Assembly: GCF_900114825.1 (NCBI RefSeq)
Contig: NZ_FOUI01000009.1
Coordinates: 57,582-121,581, forward strand
Direction of reading: 5' to 3'
Length of the DNA stretch: 64,000 bases
Origin: Halopseudomonas yangmingensis
Lineage (GTDB): Bacteria > Pseudomonadota > Gammaproteobacteria > Pseudomonadales > Pseudomonadaceae
Below, in pieces: positions 37,084 to 46,666 of the stretch; the stretch's first letter is position 1; the number at the start of each line of letters is the position of its first letter. A program made the translations under genes and the position numbers. A model generated the notes under the pieces. That model searched no databases. It had not been told where the DNA came from and saw nothing but the letters and a program-made list of their open reading frames with translations.

Positions 37084-37557
37084 ATGCGTATTGGGCATGG
37101 TTATGACGTTCATCGATTCGGTGCCGGGCAGTTTATTACCCTTGGCGGGGTGCGCATTCCCCATCATCAGGGCCTGCTGGCGCATTCGGATGGTGACGTG
37201 CTGCTGCATGCGTTGACCGATGCCCTGCTCGGGGCGGCTGCGCTGGGCGATATCGGTCGGCATTTTCCGGACACCGATCCACAGTTCAAGGGGGCTGACA
37301 GCCGGGTGCTGCTGCGCCATGCGCTCGGCCTGGTCGCTGCAAAGGGCTGGCGGGTCGGCAATGTCGACGCCACCATTGTGGCCCAGGCACCGAAGATGGC
37401 GCCGCATATCGAGCAGATACGCGCGCAAATCGCCGCCGATCTGCAGGTTGACCTCGATCAGGTCAACGTCAAGGCAACCACCACCGAGAAACTGGGTTTT
37501 ACCGGGCGCGAGGAGGGCATTGCAGTTCATGCCGTAGCCTTGCTGGTGGCGGCATGA
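37084..37557 (+). CDS. ispF: 2-C-methyl-D-erythritol 2,4-cyclodiphosphate synthase IspF
   Basis: 157 residues, the normal size. The zinc site is in GHGYDVHRF (Asp and His near residues 8 and 10) with the second His in [33 protein letters not shown] end is present. It makes the cyclic diphosphate of the non-mevalonate isoprenoid path. AGGAG precedes the ATG at 37084. It opens a run of overlapping genes; truD overlaps its last four bases. Confidence 0.96.
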   Translation: MRIGHGYDVHRFGAGQFITLGGVRIPHHQGLLAHSDGDVLLHALTDALLGAAALGDIGRHFPDTDPQFKGADSRVLLRHALGLVAAKGWRVGNVDATIVAQAPKMAPHIEQIRAQIAADLQVDLDQVNVKATTTEKLGFTGREEGIAVHAVALLVAA

Positions 37558-38612
37558 CCGAGGACCAGTTGCTCGGGCCGCATGCCTGGGGTGAGCCCTG
37601 CGGGTCGGCGGTGTTCAAGGCCGCCACCGAGGACTTTCAGGTGCGCGAGCAGTTGCATATTCCCTTCAGCGGCAACGGCGAGCACCTCTGGCTGCTGATC
37701 GAGAAGCGCGCGCTGGGCACCGAGGATGTGGCGCGCATGCTGGCGCGGGCTGCCGGTGTGGCGCTCTCCGAGGTCAGCTATGCCGGCCTTAAGGATCGCC
37801 AGGCGGTGACCAGCCAATGGTTCAGCGTGCGCCTGCCGGGGCGGACCGATCCTGATCTGTCGGCACTCTGGAGCGACAACTTGCGCTGCCTGCAGCAAAC
37901 CCGGCACAGCCGCAAGCTGCAACGCGGGGCGCACAATGCCAACCGTTTTCTGATCCGCCTGCACGAGCTGCAGGCCGACCGTGATGCCCTGCAGCAGCGC
38001 CTGGAAACCCTGGCCGCCGAGGGCGTGCCGAATTACTTCGGGCCCCAGCGTTTCGGTATCCACGGCAACAATGTCGATCAGGCCCGCCAGTGGGCCACCC
38101 GTGGCGGTCTGCCGCCAGCACGTGGCACCCGTTCACGGCTGCTGTCAGCGGCGCGAAGCCTGCTGTTCAACCAGTATCTGGCGCAGCGGGTTGCTGCGGG
38201 CAGCTGGAATCGGGTGCTGGATGGCGACCGCTTGGCCTTCAGCGACAGTCGTAGTCACTTTGCCGCCGCCGATCTGGCAGCGGATGATCCACGCCTGGCG
38301 GCGCTGGACCTGCATCCCACCGGCCCCCTGTGGGGGCAGGGCGCGCCGGCAAGCTCGGGCGAGCAGCTGCAGCAGGAATTGCAGTTGGCCGAGCGCGAAT
38401 CGCAGCTCTGTGACTGGCTGGAAGCTGCCGGACTGGAGCAGCAGCGACGCATTCTGCGACTCCCCATTGCTGAGCTGGCGTGGCATTATCCGTCGACAAG
38501 CTGTCTGCAACTTGAATTCACCCTGCCCAGTGGCTGTTTTGCCACCGCCGTAGTGCGCGAGCTGGTCAGCCTGACCACCGGCGCCGAGGCCGGGCTGCAA
38601 ACGGACTTCTGA
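37554..38612 (+). CDS. truD: tRNA pseudouridine(13) synthase TruD
   Basis: 352 residues. The catalytic Asp is in [14 protein letters not shown] near residue 80. NYFGPQRFG and the inserted TRUD domain (about 155-300) follow. It makes pseudouridine at position 13 of tRNA-Glu. The start overlaps ispF (ATGA) and the stop overlaps surE by one base, so translation of the three genes is coupled. Confidence 0.95.
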   Translation: MTEDQLLGPHAWGEPCGSAVFKAATEDFQVREQLHIPFSGNGEHLWLLIEKRALGTEDVARMLARAAGVALSEVSYAGLKDRQAVTSQWFSVRLPGRTDPDLSALWSDNLRCLQQTRHSRKLQRGAHNANRFLIRLHELQADRDALQQRLETLAAEGVPNYFGPQRFGIHGNNVDQARQWATRGGLPPARGTRSRLLSAARSLLFNQYLAQRVAAGSWNRVLDGDRLAFSDSRSHFAAADLAADDPRLAALDLHPTGPLWGQGAPASSGEQLQQELQLAERESQLCDWLEAAGLEQQRRILRLPIAELAWHYPSTSCLQLEFTLPSGCFATAVVRELVSLTTGAEAGLQTDF

Positions 38613-39364
38613 TGCGTATTCTGATCGCCAACGATGATGGGGTGCTGGCCCCGGGACTGCGAGCCCTGCATGACGCTCTGCAGGACCTTGCCGACTGCGT
38701 GGTAGTGGCCCCGGCCGAGGACCGCAGTGGTGCCAGTAGCGCCCTCAGCCTGGACAAGCCGCTGCGTCCCTTTACCCTGGACAACGGCTTTATCGGCCTG
38801 AATGGCACGCCCACCGACTGCGTGCATTTGGGCATCAATGCATTGTTCCCGGACAGTGTCGATATGGTGGTGTCGGGGATCAACCTGGGCGCCAATCTGG
38901 GCGATGACGTGCTGTATTCGGGCACTGTGGCGGCGGCGCTGGAAGGGCGTACCCTGTCGCGCCCGGCACTGGCCTTCTCGCTGGTCGGCCGCCAGCCGGA
39001 CAACCTGCCGGCGGCGGCAGCGATTGCCCGGCGTCTGGTGCAGGCGGTCGATGTGCTGGATCTGCCGCCGCGCACCGTGCTCAACGTAAATATCCCCAAC
39101 CTGCCGCTGGAGCTGATCAAGGGCATCCAGCTGACCCGTCTCGGGCACCGTGCGCGGGCTGCCCGGCCGGTTAAATGGGTCGATCCGCGCGGCAAGGAGG
39201 GTTGGTGGATATCGGTGGCCGGCGATGCCGAGGATGGTGGTGACGGCACCGACTTCCATGCGGTGATGCAGGGGTATGTATCGGTCACCCCGCTGCGGGT
39301 CGACAAGACCCACTACGAAGTCTTCGACCGGCTGGGTGACTGGCTGGGTGGCCTGGAGCTGTGA
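38612..39364 (+). CDS. surE: 5'/3'-nucleotidase SurE (housekeeping)
   Basis: 250 residues. [13 protein letters not shown] holds the metal Asp pair, [19 protein letters not shown] is the second motif, and [10 protein letters not shown] the third. It removes phosphate from nucleoside monophosphates and short polyphosphates. Its place between truD and pcm is the usual one upstream of rpoS. A second, divergent SurE is encoded at 31577-32407. Confidence 0.95.
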   Translation: MRILIANDDGVLAPGLRALHDALQDLADCVVVAPAEDRSGASSALSLDKPLRPFTLDNGFIGLNGTPTDCVHLGINALFPDSVDMVVSGINLGANLGDDVLYSGTVAAALEGRTLSRPALAFSLVGRQPDNLPAAAAIARRLVQAVDVLDLPPRTVLNVNIPNLPLELIKGIQLTRLGHRARAARPVKWVDPRGKEGWWISVAGDAEDGGDGTDFHAVMQGYVSVTPLRVDKTHYEVFDRLGDWLGGLEL

Positions 39365-40035
39365 GCGTGCGCGACGACCTGTGGAAAAGCGGTATCGGCA
39401 TGACCTCCCAGCGTACCCGGGAACGCCTGATGGAGCGGCTGTTCGAGGAGGGTATCCGTAACCTGCAGGTGCTTGAGGCGATCCGTCGCACGCCGCGACA
39501 TCTGTTCCTTGACGAGGCGTTGGCGCACCGCGCCTATGAAGACACGGCGCTTCCGATTGGCCACAACCAGACGCTGTCGCAGCCCTACATAGTGGCACGC
39601 ATGACCGAACTGCTGTTGGCTGGCGGCCCGCTCGACAAGGTGTTGGAAGTGGGAACCGGATCCGGCTACCAGACCGCCATTCTGGCCCAGGTGGTTGAGC
39701 GGGTGTTCACTGTCGAGCGCATTCTGCCGCTGCAGGAGCGGGCCAAGTCGGTGCTGCGCGAGATTGGTATTCGTAATGTGGTGTTCCGGCACGCTGATGG
39801 TAACTGGGGTTGGCCGCAGTACGGGCCCTATGATGCGATCATGGTCACGGCGGCACCTGCCGAGGTGCCGGCAGAGTTGCTTAACCAGCTGGCCGACGGT
39901 GGTCGCTTGGTGATTCCGGTGGGTGAGCGTGAGCAATACCTTACCCTGGTAGTGCGCGAAGGCGACAATTTCATTCATCAGCGGATCGAGCCGGTGCGCT
40001 TCGTTCCTCTGTTGGCAGGAGCTATACATTCGTGA
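39361..40035 (+). CDS. pcm: Protein-L-isoaspartate O-methyltransferase
   Basis: 224 residues from a GTG overlapping the surE stop by four bases (GTGA). An alternative ATG at 39400 gives the usual [10 protein letters not shown] start, but has no good ribosome site. The AdoMet motif is [14 protein letters not shown] near residue 98 and the substrate loop [19 protein letters not shown] near 62. It starts the repair of isoaspartyl residues in aged proteins. DUF368 gene starts inside its last codons. Confidence 0.93.
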   Translation: MSVRDDLWKSGIGMTSQRTRERLMERLFEEGIRNLQVLEAIRRTPRHLFLDEALAHRAYEDTALPIGHNQTLSQPYIVARMTELLLAGGPLDKVLEVGTGSGYQTAILAQVVERVFTVERILPLQERAKSVLREIGIRNVVFRHADGNWGWPQYGPYDAIMVTAAPAEVPAELLNQLADGGRLVIPVGEREQYLTLVVREGDNFIHQRIEPVRFVPLLAGAIHS

Positions 40036-40994
40036 ATATCGCCGGCAAACGCCGACTGGAATTTCTGCTGATCTTTCTCAAGGGTATGGCCATGGGCGCG
40101 GCGGATCTGGTGCCTGGCGTTTCTGGCGGCACCATCGCCTTTATTTCCGGTATCTATGATCGACTGCTGGCGGCGATTTCCGCTTGCACGCCGGACAAGT
40201 TGCTGTGGCTGCTGCGCGGCCGCTGGCGGGAACTTTGGCAGGCCATTGACGGGAGTTTTCTGTTCACCCTGCTGGCCGGTATCCTTACCAGCATTGCCAG
40301 CCTGGCGCGGCTGATCAGTTATCTGCTGGACAGCCATCCGCAGCTGATCTGGTCATTTTTTTTCGGCCTTATCCTGATTTCAGTCCTGCTGGTAGGTCGT
40401 CAGATCGGCCGCTGGCGCGTCTGGACACTGGCAGCGCTGCTGGCTGGCGGCGGCTTTGCCTGGCTGATCACGGTTGCCGTGCCACTGCAATTGCCGGCTA
40501 CTGCACCGATGTTTTTTTTCGGGGCCGCGATTGCCATCTGCGCGATGATATTGCCCGGCATTTCCGGCAGTTTCATTCTGCTGCTGCTGGGGCTGTATGC
40601 GGCGGTGCTGGAGGCAGTGAAATCCTTTGACATCATTTTGCTGGGTTGTTTTGTTGCGGGCTGCCTGCTGGGTCTGTTGAGCTTTTCACGTCTACTCAAC
40701 TGGCTGCTTGGCAAGGCACGCAATATCACACTGGCATTTCTGACCGGTCTGCTGATAGGTTCGCTGAACAAGGTCTGGCCCTGGAAGCAGACCCTTGAGT
40801 GGCGGATCAACAGTGCTGGCGAGCAGGTTCCCCTGGTTGAACGCAACCTGTTGCCGGAACAGTTCGAGCAACTCACAGGTCTTGCGTCCCAGTGGCAGGC
40901 GGGTGTGGGATTGATGGTGTCTGCCGTATTGGTGGTATACCTGCTTGACTGTCTCGGACGCCGGGCAAGACACCCTGCAGATGGTAACGCCTGA
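40032..40994 (+). CDS. DUF368 family polyprenyl-lipid-type membrane protein
   Basis: 320 residues, from a GTG with AGGAG ten bases upstream. About eight membrane segments. The two family repeats are visible: [23 protein letters not shown] near residue 22 and [22 protein letters not shown] near 168. DUF368 proteins have been linked to the recycling of undecaprenyl phosphate across the inner membrane. It is inserted between pcm and nlpD, which adjoin in P. aeruginosa. Start overlaps pcm by four bases. Confidence 0.85.
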   Translation: MNIAGKRRLEFLLIFLKGMAMGAADLVPGVSGGTIAFISGIYDRLLAAISACTPDKLLWLLRGRWRELWQAIDGSFLFTLLAGILTSIASLARLISYLLDSHPQLIWSFFFGLILISVLLVGRQIGRWRVWTLAALLAGGGFAWLITVAVPLQLPATAPMFFFGAAIAICAMILPGISGSFILLLLGLYAAVLEAVKSFDIILLGCFVAGCLLGLLSFSRLLNWLLGKARNITLAFLTGLLIGSLNKVWPWKQTLEWRINSAGEQVPLVERNLLPEQFEQLTGLASQWQAGVGLMVSAVLVVYLLDCLGRRARHPADGNA

Positions 40995-41010
40995 ATCGAT
41001 GGAAAAAATC

Positions 41011-41910
41011 ATGGACAGAACTCCACCTTTGCTGGCCCTGTTGTTGAACCGCATCATGCGGCTGTGTGCCTTGTTGGCGCTGGGGCTGGGGCTGGCGGCC
41101 TGCGCGGCCCCCCAGGGTGGGGTTCCGGTGGATGACCGCGGCCGCGGTGGTTCGGCTGCCGCACGCGCCGCTGACGCCGGTCCCGGTGGCAGTTATGTGG
41201 TGCAGCGTGGCGACACCCTGTACCAGATTGCCTTCCGTTACGGCATGGATTGGCGTGCCCTGGCCACACATAACCGTATAGCGGCCCCCTACACCATCTA
41301 TCCCGGGCAGCGGTTGCAGTTGGGCACTGGTCCTGTCGCAGCCGTTGCCAGTCGACCAGCACCCACAGCCGCGAACCGTTCGGTGGTCCGTACGCCGGCG
41401 ACAACGCCTGCTGCCACTCCCCAGACGCCGACTCCCCAGCCGTCAGCGCCCGCTGTGGCGGAGACGACACCGGTAGTTGCTGTAGCCGCTCCTGCGCCTG
41501 CTACAACCCCGGCTCCGGCGCCGGCTGCTTCTGCTGGCAGTAAAGGCTGGGTCTGGCCGGCAGAAGGCCCCCTGATTGCCCGTTTCAACTCAAACGGCAG
41601 TTTGAATAAAGGCATTGATATTGCCGGCAACTTGGGACAGCCTGTGAAAGCTGCGGCGGACGGTAGTGTTGTCTATGCCGGTCAGGGTCTGCTCGGTTAT
41701 GGCGAGATGCTGATCATCAAACATGACGATGTCTACCTCAGCGCCTATGCCCACAACAGCAGGTTGCGGGTGAAGGAGGGAGATACTGTGCGTGCCGGAC
41801 AGGTCGTTGCGGAGATGGGCAGTACCGGAACCGACAGGGTCAAACTGCATTTCGAGATTCGCCGTCGGGGGCAACCGGTGGACCCGATGGGCTATCTGCC
41901 CCGCAGATGA
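41011..41910 (+). CDS. nlpD: NlpD-type lipoprotein: LysM plus degenerate M23 domain
   Basis: 299 residues from the ATG at 41011; other in-frame starts exist at 40981 and 40999, and the N-terminus is uncertain. A lipoprotein signal ends at LGLAACA. LysM is about residues 65-110 (YVVQRGDTLYQIAFRYG), then an Ala/Pro/Thr-rich linker, then the LytM/M23 domain. The metal motif HxxxD is lost (LNKGIDIAG) and the HxH motif reads KLH, so it should not cut peptidoglycan but activate an amidase such as AmiC during cell division. The next gene is rpoS. Confidence 0.9.
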   Translation: MDRTPPLLALLLNRIMRLCALLALGLGLAACAAPQGGVPVDDRGRGGSAAARAADAGPGGSYVVQRGDTLYQIAFRYGMDWRALATHNRIAAPYTIYPGQRLQLGTGPVAAVASRPAPTAANRSVVRTPATTPAATPQTPTPQPSAPAVAETTPVVAVAAPAPATTPAPAPAASAGSKGWVWPAEGPLIARFNSNGSLNKGIDIAGNLGQPVKAAADGSVVYAGQGLLGYGEMLIIKHDDVYLSAYAHNSRLRVKEGDTVRAGQVVAEMGSTGTDRVKLHFEIRRRGQPVDPMGYLPRR

Positions 41911-41981
41911 TCTTGTGTGAGTGACCCAGCCCGGCGCCGATCATGGTACGTAGAGTCATGAGAGCACCAAGGGGCACAAGC

Positions 41982-42974
41982 ATGGCAAACAACAACAATA
42001 ACCATAATGCAATATCAATGACGGATGATCTGGACCTGCTGGACAAGCGGCAGAGCTCGAGGGGGAGCGACATGGATGAGCGTCAGACTGAAACCCGCAG
42101 TAGTAACCGTCGCCGTCGTCCCGGCGCCTTCGAGTTTACCAGCCAGCTCGATGCCACCCAGATGTACCTCAACGAAATAGGTTTTTCCCCGCTGCTGACC
42201 CCGGAAGAAGAAGTGCACTTTGCGCGCATGGCCCAGCGTGGTGAAGAGGCTGGGCGCAAGCGCATGATCGAAAGCAATCTGCGTCTGGTGGTAAAGATAG
42301 CCCGCCGCTATGTCAATCGTGGGCTGACCCTGCTGGATCTGATCGAGGAGGGCAACCTGGGGCTGATCCGGGCTGTGGAGAAGTTTGACCCGGAGCGTGG
42401 TTTCCGTTTTTCCACCTACGCTACCTGGTGGATCCGCCAGACCATCGAACGGGCGATCATGAACCAGACCCGGACCATCCGGTTACCGATTCATGTGGTC
42501 AAGGAGCTTAATGTCTATCTGCGCGCTGCGCGAGAACTGACTCAGAAGCTGGATCACGAGCCAAGCCCTGAAGAAATTGCCAACCTGCTTGACCGTCCGG
42601 TGAGTGACGTCAAACGCATGCTCGGTCTGAACGAGCGGGTTGCCTCGGTAGATGTCTCCATCGGGCCTGATTCGGACAAGACCCTGCTGGACACCTTGAC
42701 CGGCGAAAGCTCCGGCGATCCTGCAGATCTGTTGCAGGACGAGGACTTGAATGACAGTATCGATCGCTGGTTGCTGGAGTTGACAGAAAAGCAGCGCGAA
42801 GTGGTCAGTCGGCGCTTTGGATTGCGCGGGCATGAAAGCAGCACTCTGGAAGAGGTTGGGCGCGAAATTGGTCTGACCCGTGAACGGGTAAGACAGATTC
42901 AGGTAGAGGCCTTGCGTCGCCTGCGTGAAATTCTTGAACAGCATGGTCTGGATGGCAACTCGCTGTTCAGTTAA
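41982..42974 (+). CDS. rpoS: RNA polymerase sigma factor RpoS
   Basis: 330 residues. The N-terminal 60 are variable and Asn-rich ([17 protein letters not shown]). The conserved core starts with [18 protein letters not shown]; region 2 has [17 protein letters not shown], region 3 is at about 185-255, and region 4.2 ends with the helix-turn-helix [19 protein letters not shown]. It controls the stationary-phase and stress response. GGGG stands before the ATG. A promoter inside nlpD is expected but not visible with certainty. Confidence 0.97.
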   Translation: MANNNNNHNAISMTDDLDLLDKRQSSRGSDMDERQTETRSSNRRRRPGAFEFTSQLDATQMYLNEIGFSPLLTPEEEVHFARMAQRGEEAGRKRMIESNLRLVVKIARRYVNRGLTLLDLIEEGNLGLIRAVEKFDPERGFRFSTYATWWIRQTIERAIMNQTRTIRLPIHVVKELNVYLRAARELTQKLDHEPSPEEIANLLDRPVSDVKRMLGLNERVASVDVSIGPDSDKTLLDTLTGESSGDPADLLQDEDLNDSIDRWLLELTEKQREVVSRRFGLRGHESSTLEEVGREIGLTRERVRQIQVEALRRLREILEQHGLDGNSLFS

Positions 42975-42983
42975 GGGGCATCA

Positions 42984-43565
42984 ATGGAACAATTCAGTGT
43001 TACGCCGATCATCATCACCTGTGTGTTGCTGGTGCTCGGCATCTATGCGGTACTGCTGTACAACCAGTTGGTCAACGTCAAGCATGCGGTCAGCATGGCA
43101 TGGTCAAACATTGATGTGTTGTTGCGCCAGCGTCATGAAGAGTTGCCCAAGCTGGTCGAAACTTGCCGTGCCTATATGCAGCACGAGCAGCAGACGCTTG
43201 AGCGGGTTGTGGCGGCGCGCGGCGCGGTGGCCAAGGCCCGGGAAAACTCCGATGTCAAAGGGCTGGGGCAGGCCGAGAGTCTGATGCGGGTGGGTCTTGG
43301 TCAGCTATTTGCGCTGGCGGAAAACTATCCTGATCTGAAGGCCAACGAGTCGTTTCGTCACTTGCAGGACCGTATTTCCGGGCTGGAGAATGGCATTGCT
43401 GACCGGCGTGAGCTCTACAATGCCGCGGTAAATATCAACAACGTGCGGATCGAGCAGTTTCCTGAAGTCTTGCTGGCACGGTCTCTGGGTTTTCTGCCGG
43501 CGGATCTGTTGCAGTTTTCCGAGGCAGACAAGGCTGATGTGGATATGCGGTCACTGTTTGGATGA
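42984..43565 (+). CDS. LemA family membrane protein
   Basis: 193 residues. One membrane helix at 8-28, then VNVKHAVSMAWSNIDVLLRQRHEELPKLVE, which is the LemA core, and four helices to the end. The function of LemA proteins is not settled. It starts nine bases after the rpoS stop, with AAGGGG, so it is probably co-transcribed with rpoS. The GIDE gene overlaps its stop by four bases. Confidence 0.85.
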   Translation: MEQFSVTPIIITCVLLVLGIYAVLLYNQLVNVKHAVSMAWSNIDVLLRQRHEELPKLVETCRAYMQHEQQTLERVVAARGAVAKARENSDVKGLGQAESLMRVGLGQLFALAENYPDLKANESFRHLQDRISGLENGIADRRELYNAAVNINNVRIEQFPEVLLARSLGFLPADLLQFSEADKADVDMRSLFG

Positions 43566-44491
43566 TCGATGTATACGGGCTGTTCTGGCTCGACAGCACG
43601 CATTTGGTTCTGATTGCCGGTAGCACCGGTATTGTTGCGCTTTATTTTCTCTGGCGTGTGTTTGCACGCTTGCGTCTGGCCTGGATAGTCGAAAACACAC
43701 CCACCTCGCTGGTGCGTTCTGCAGCACAGGGGCAGGTTGAGCTGGTTGGCCAGGCCTTCCCTTTCGAAGGCCGGCCGTTAAGGGCACCCCTGACAGGCAA
43801 CCCCTGCCTGTGGTATCGCTACCGTATCGAAAAGTATCAACGGCGTGGCAAGAACAGCCAATGGAAGGAAATCGAGAAAGGCGTCTCCGAGCAGGCCTTC
43901 GAGCTGCGTGATGCTACCGGCAGTTGTCTGATCGATCCCCGTGGTGCCGATGTGCACCCACGTCTACGCAAACGCTGGGAAGGCAACAGGCGTCATCCGC
44001 TGTCCGGGGATTCCCCGGGATTATTGTCCCGCCTGGTATTTGGCGAGCGTTATCGCTACACCGAAGAGTTATTTGTTGCGGAGGATATCTGCTACGCCCT
44101 TGGCTGGTTTGAAACCCGTGGCGGTGGCCGTCATTTGCCTGCGCTGGAGCAGATGACGGCTGATGTGGTGCGGGAGTGGAAGGCTGACTATCCGGCCTTG
44201 CTGGCACGTTTTGACAGCAGCGGTACCGGCCAGCTTGATGAATCTGTCTGGTCGCGCGTGCGGGAAGCGGCCGCCGAAGAAGCCGCGCAGCGACGCCGTG
44301 TGCTAGCCGGTGAGGCGGACCAGCACTGGTTGCAGCGCCCATCCCGGCGAGGTCTGCCATTTCTGTTGTCGGACCATCATGAGGATGATCTGAGTCGGCA
44401 GCTGCGTCGGCAGTCAGGGTTGGCGACGGCGGGGCTGTTAGTCTGCTCGCTGGTCAGCGGTGGGTTATGGCTGGCGCTGCTGAACGCTTGA
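43562..44491 (+). CDS. GIDE-domain membrane protein of unknown function
   Basis: 309 residues. An N-terminal helix (about 14-34) and one or two at the C-terminus (about 275-305). The middle holds a GIDE-type core: GQVELVGQAFPFEGRPLRAP, CLWYRYRIEKYQRRG and FELRDATGSCLIDPRGA. It overlaps lemA by four bases, and this pairing with LemA is common in bacteria. The last 27 bases overlap the convergent bifA gene. Confidence 0.75.
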   Translation: MIDVYGLFWLDSTHLVLIAGSTGIVALYFLWRVFARLRLAWIVENTPTSLVRSAAQGQVELVGQAFPFEGRPLRAPLTGNPCLWYRYRIEKYQRRGKNSQWKEIEKGVSEQAFELRDATGSCLIDPRGADVHPRLRKRWEGNRRHPLSGDSPGLLSRLVFGERYRYTEELFVAEDICYALGWFETRGGGRHLPALEQMTADVVREWKADYPALLARFDSSGTGQLDESVWSRVREAAAEEAAQRRRVLAGEADQHWLQRPSRRGLPFLLSDHHEDDLSRQLRRQSGLATAGLLVCSLVSGGLWLALLNA

Positions 44492-46543
44492 GGTGACTGC
44501 CGCCGGCTGACGGCCCTCGAAGTCTGTCTTCCAGTTCAGCAGGGCATTGGCGGCAAGCGGTCTGCTGTAGAAGTAGCCCTGTCCCTCGCTGCATCCCTGG
44601 CCCAGTACATAGGCTTCCTGTTCGGCGGTTTCCACGCCTTCGGCAATTACCTGCATGTTCAGGGAGCGCCCCAACTGGATGATGGCGCGCACGATGGTCG
44701 CATCGTCAGCGTCATCCAGCACATCCTGGACAAAACTCTTGTCAATCTTGATCTTGTTCAGCGGCAAACCACGCAGGTAGCTGAGCGAGGAATAGCCAGT
44801 CCCGAAGTCATCAATGGCGATCTGCACGCCGGCTTTTTTCAGGCTATTGAGGTGGCTGGCAGCGGTACCTATGTCTTCCATCAGGCCTGTCTCGGTGATT
44901 TCCAGTTCCAGGCACTCCGGACGAAGCTGGTGGCGCTGCAAGGCATTACTGACGGTTTTTGTCAGATCGGCGCTGTGCAGCTGAACGGTGGAGAGGTTGA
45001 CAGCCATACGCAATCCGGGGAGGCCGTGGGCGTGCCAGTGCGCCAGTTGGCTGCAGGCCTGGTCAAGAACCCATTCACCTATTTGGACGATGCTGCCGTT
45101 CTGCTCTGCCAGGGGGATGAAAATGTCCGGTGGAACCAGTCCGCGTTCAGGATGCTGCCAGCGAATCAGCGCCTCCACGCCAACCAGCTTGCGCGACTGC
45201 AGGCATATCTGTGGCTGGAACAGCAGATGGAATTCATTGCGCGCCAGCGCGCCGCGCAACTCCTTGTCCAGTTCGCGGCGGACCCGCATCTCGCTGTCCA
45301 GGCTGGCAATGTAGAACTGGTAGCGGTTACGCGAGCGGGCCTTGGCCAGCATCATCGTCTGTTCGGCTTTTTGCAGCAGCTTCTCGGCATTCTGCCCGTC
45401 ATCCGGAAACAGGGTGATGCCTATGGTGGCGCGCAAGGTAACCTGATGCTCTCCAAGGTCGAACGGGCGAGCCAGATCGTCAAGCAGTGTCTGGGCCAGT
45501 TCAGCAGCCTCATAGGGTTCGTCAACGCTGGTCTGGACTACCGCAAACTGGTCGCCGCCAAGGCGAGCCAGGCTGCCGAGCCGCCCACTGTTGGCCCGCA
45601 AGCGTTCGGCGACAGCCACCAGCAGGCTGTCGCCCAGTTGGTAGCTGAACTGTTCGTTGATTTCCTTGAAGTCGTCGAGGCCCAGGCAAAGCAGAGCTAC
45701 GCCACGCTGGCGGCGGCCAGCATCAACCAGTATCTGCGCCAGTTGTTCCTGAAGCAGTGCGCGGTTCGGCAGTCCGGTCAAGTGGTCATGCCGGGACAGA
45801 TGCAGCAGGCTTGCTTCGGCCTCACGGCGCCTGTGACTGTTGCGCTCAATTGAGTCAAGCATCTGGTTGGCCTTGGTGATCCATAAACCCAGTTCGTTGC
45901 GCTCTTGTCCCGGCAGCATGGGAATGCTCATTTTACCGGGCTGGTCTGGGTTGATGTCGGCAAGATGCTCGATAATGCTTGTCAGGGGGCGTGTCAGGTA
46001 CAGGTGATAGAGCAGGTAGAGCACTAGCGCCATGGCAGTGGCTCTGAGCATGCCGGATACCAGAATGATCAGGGAGCGCTGCAGGAAGTCTGCCCCGTAA
46101 ATCGCGGTATCCAGAGTAATGCGAAGGTCGCCGTAATATTCCTCGAAGGGCGCTCGACCATAGAGAGGAATGCTGTAGCTTTGTTCGCTGCCCAGCAGCG
46201 GATCGGTCAGGCTGCGCAGCTTGTCGCGCTGTAGGGGTCTTTCACGGCTGGCCAGGGCGGTCCGGTCGGGGTGGGTAATGCTCGCCTGGCGCAATGCCTT
46301 GTGTTCAAACAAACCCTCTATGACTTGCAGGCCCATTTCCCGGTCCAGGCTGTAGACCGATTGGGTTGCCGGGTCGCGCGACATGGCAAGGATCTGGGCT
46401 GCGGCAGTGTCGAGCTGGCTGCGTTCCTTGTTCAGGTCGTAGATGATCTGCCCGATACTCAACAAAATGCCGACCAGCAGTGCCCAGAAGAGCACCAGGC
46501 GCAATAACTTGATCGACAGGCTGTGACGGCGGGCGATGATCAA
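44465..46543 (-). CDS. bifA: Cyclic-di-GMP phosphodiesterase BifA
   Basis: 692 residues. Two membrane helices (about 14-36 and 155-185) frame a periplasmic sensor, with HAMP next. The GGDEF domain has GGDQF near residue 329 instead of GGDEF, as known for BifA, so no cyclase activity is expected. The EAL domain has VEALIRW near 457, EITETG, DDFGTGYSSL and AEGVET, all intact. It degrades c-di-GMP and promotes swarming over biofilm. The only start that keeps the first helix is a TTG at 46543. It lies beside sodB as in P. aeruginosa. Confidence 0.88.
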   Translation of the reverse strand: MIIARRHSLSIKLLRLVLFWALLVGILLSIGQIIYDLNKERSQLDTAAAQILAMSRDPATQSVYSLDREMGLQVIEGLFEHKALRQASITHPDRTALASRERPLQRDKLRSLTDPLLGSEQSYSIPLYGRAPFEEYYGDLRITLDTAIYGADFLQRSLIILVSGMLRATAMALVLYLLYHLYLTRPLTSIIEHLADINPDQPGKMSIPMLPGQERNELGLWITKANQMLDSIERNSHRRREAEASLLHLSRHDHLTGLPNRALLQEQLAQILVDAGRRQRGVALLCLGLDDFKEINEQFSYQLGDSLLVAVAERLRANSGRLGSLARLGGDQFAVVQTSVDEPYEAAELAQTLLDDLARPFDLGEHQVTLRATIGITLFPDDGQNAEKLLQKAEQTMMLAKARSRNRYQFYIASLDSEMRVRRELDKELRGALARNEFHLLFQPQICLQSRKLVGVEALIRWQHPERGLVPPDIFIPLAEQNGSIVQIGEWVLDQACSQLAHWHAHGLPGLRMAVNLSTVQLHSADLTKTVSNALQRHQLRPECLELEITETGLMEDIGTAASHLNSLKKAGVQIAIDDFGTGYSSLSYLRGLPLNKIKIDKSFVQDVLDDADDATIVRAIIQLGRSLNMQVIAEGVETAEQEAYVLGQGCSEGQGYFYSRPLAANALLNWKTDFEGRQPAAVTSSVQQRQP

Positions 46544-46625
46544 GGGTGGCCAGTCCCGTTATTGTTGATATGACGTCATCATGCCGGCATAGCCACTTGC
46601 CCGCAAGGGTTGTCGCCGAAGGGCA

Positions 46626-46657
46626 CTGCGTATCCATCATTATTGATGGATACGCAG
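46626..46657 (-). terminator. Perfect 14-bp hairpin after sodB
   Basis: CTGCGTATCCATCA and its complement are separated by TTAT, nine bases past the sodB stop. No T-run follows on the minus strand, so it may work as a 3' stabilising hairpin, or with Rho. Confidence 0.5.
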
Positions 46658-46666
46658 AGAGGAGTG

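Noticed and set aside
42975..42983. Expected rsmZ regulatory RNA after rpoS
   Set aside because: Only nine bases separate rpoS and lemA, so it cannot be here.
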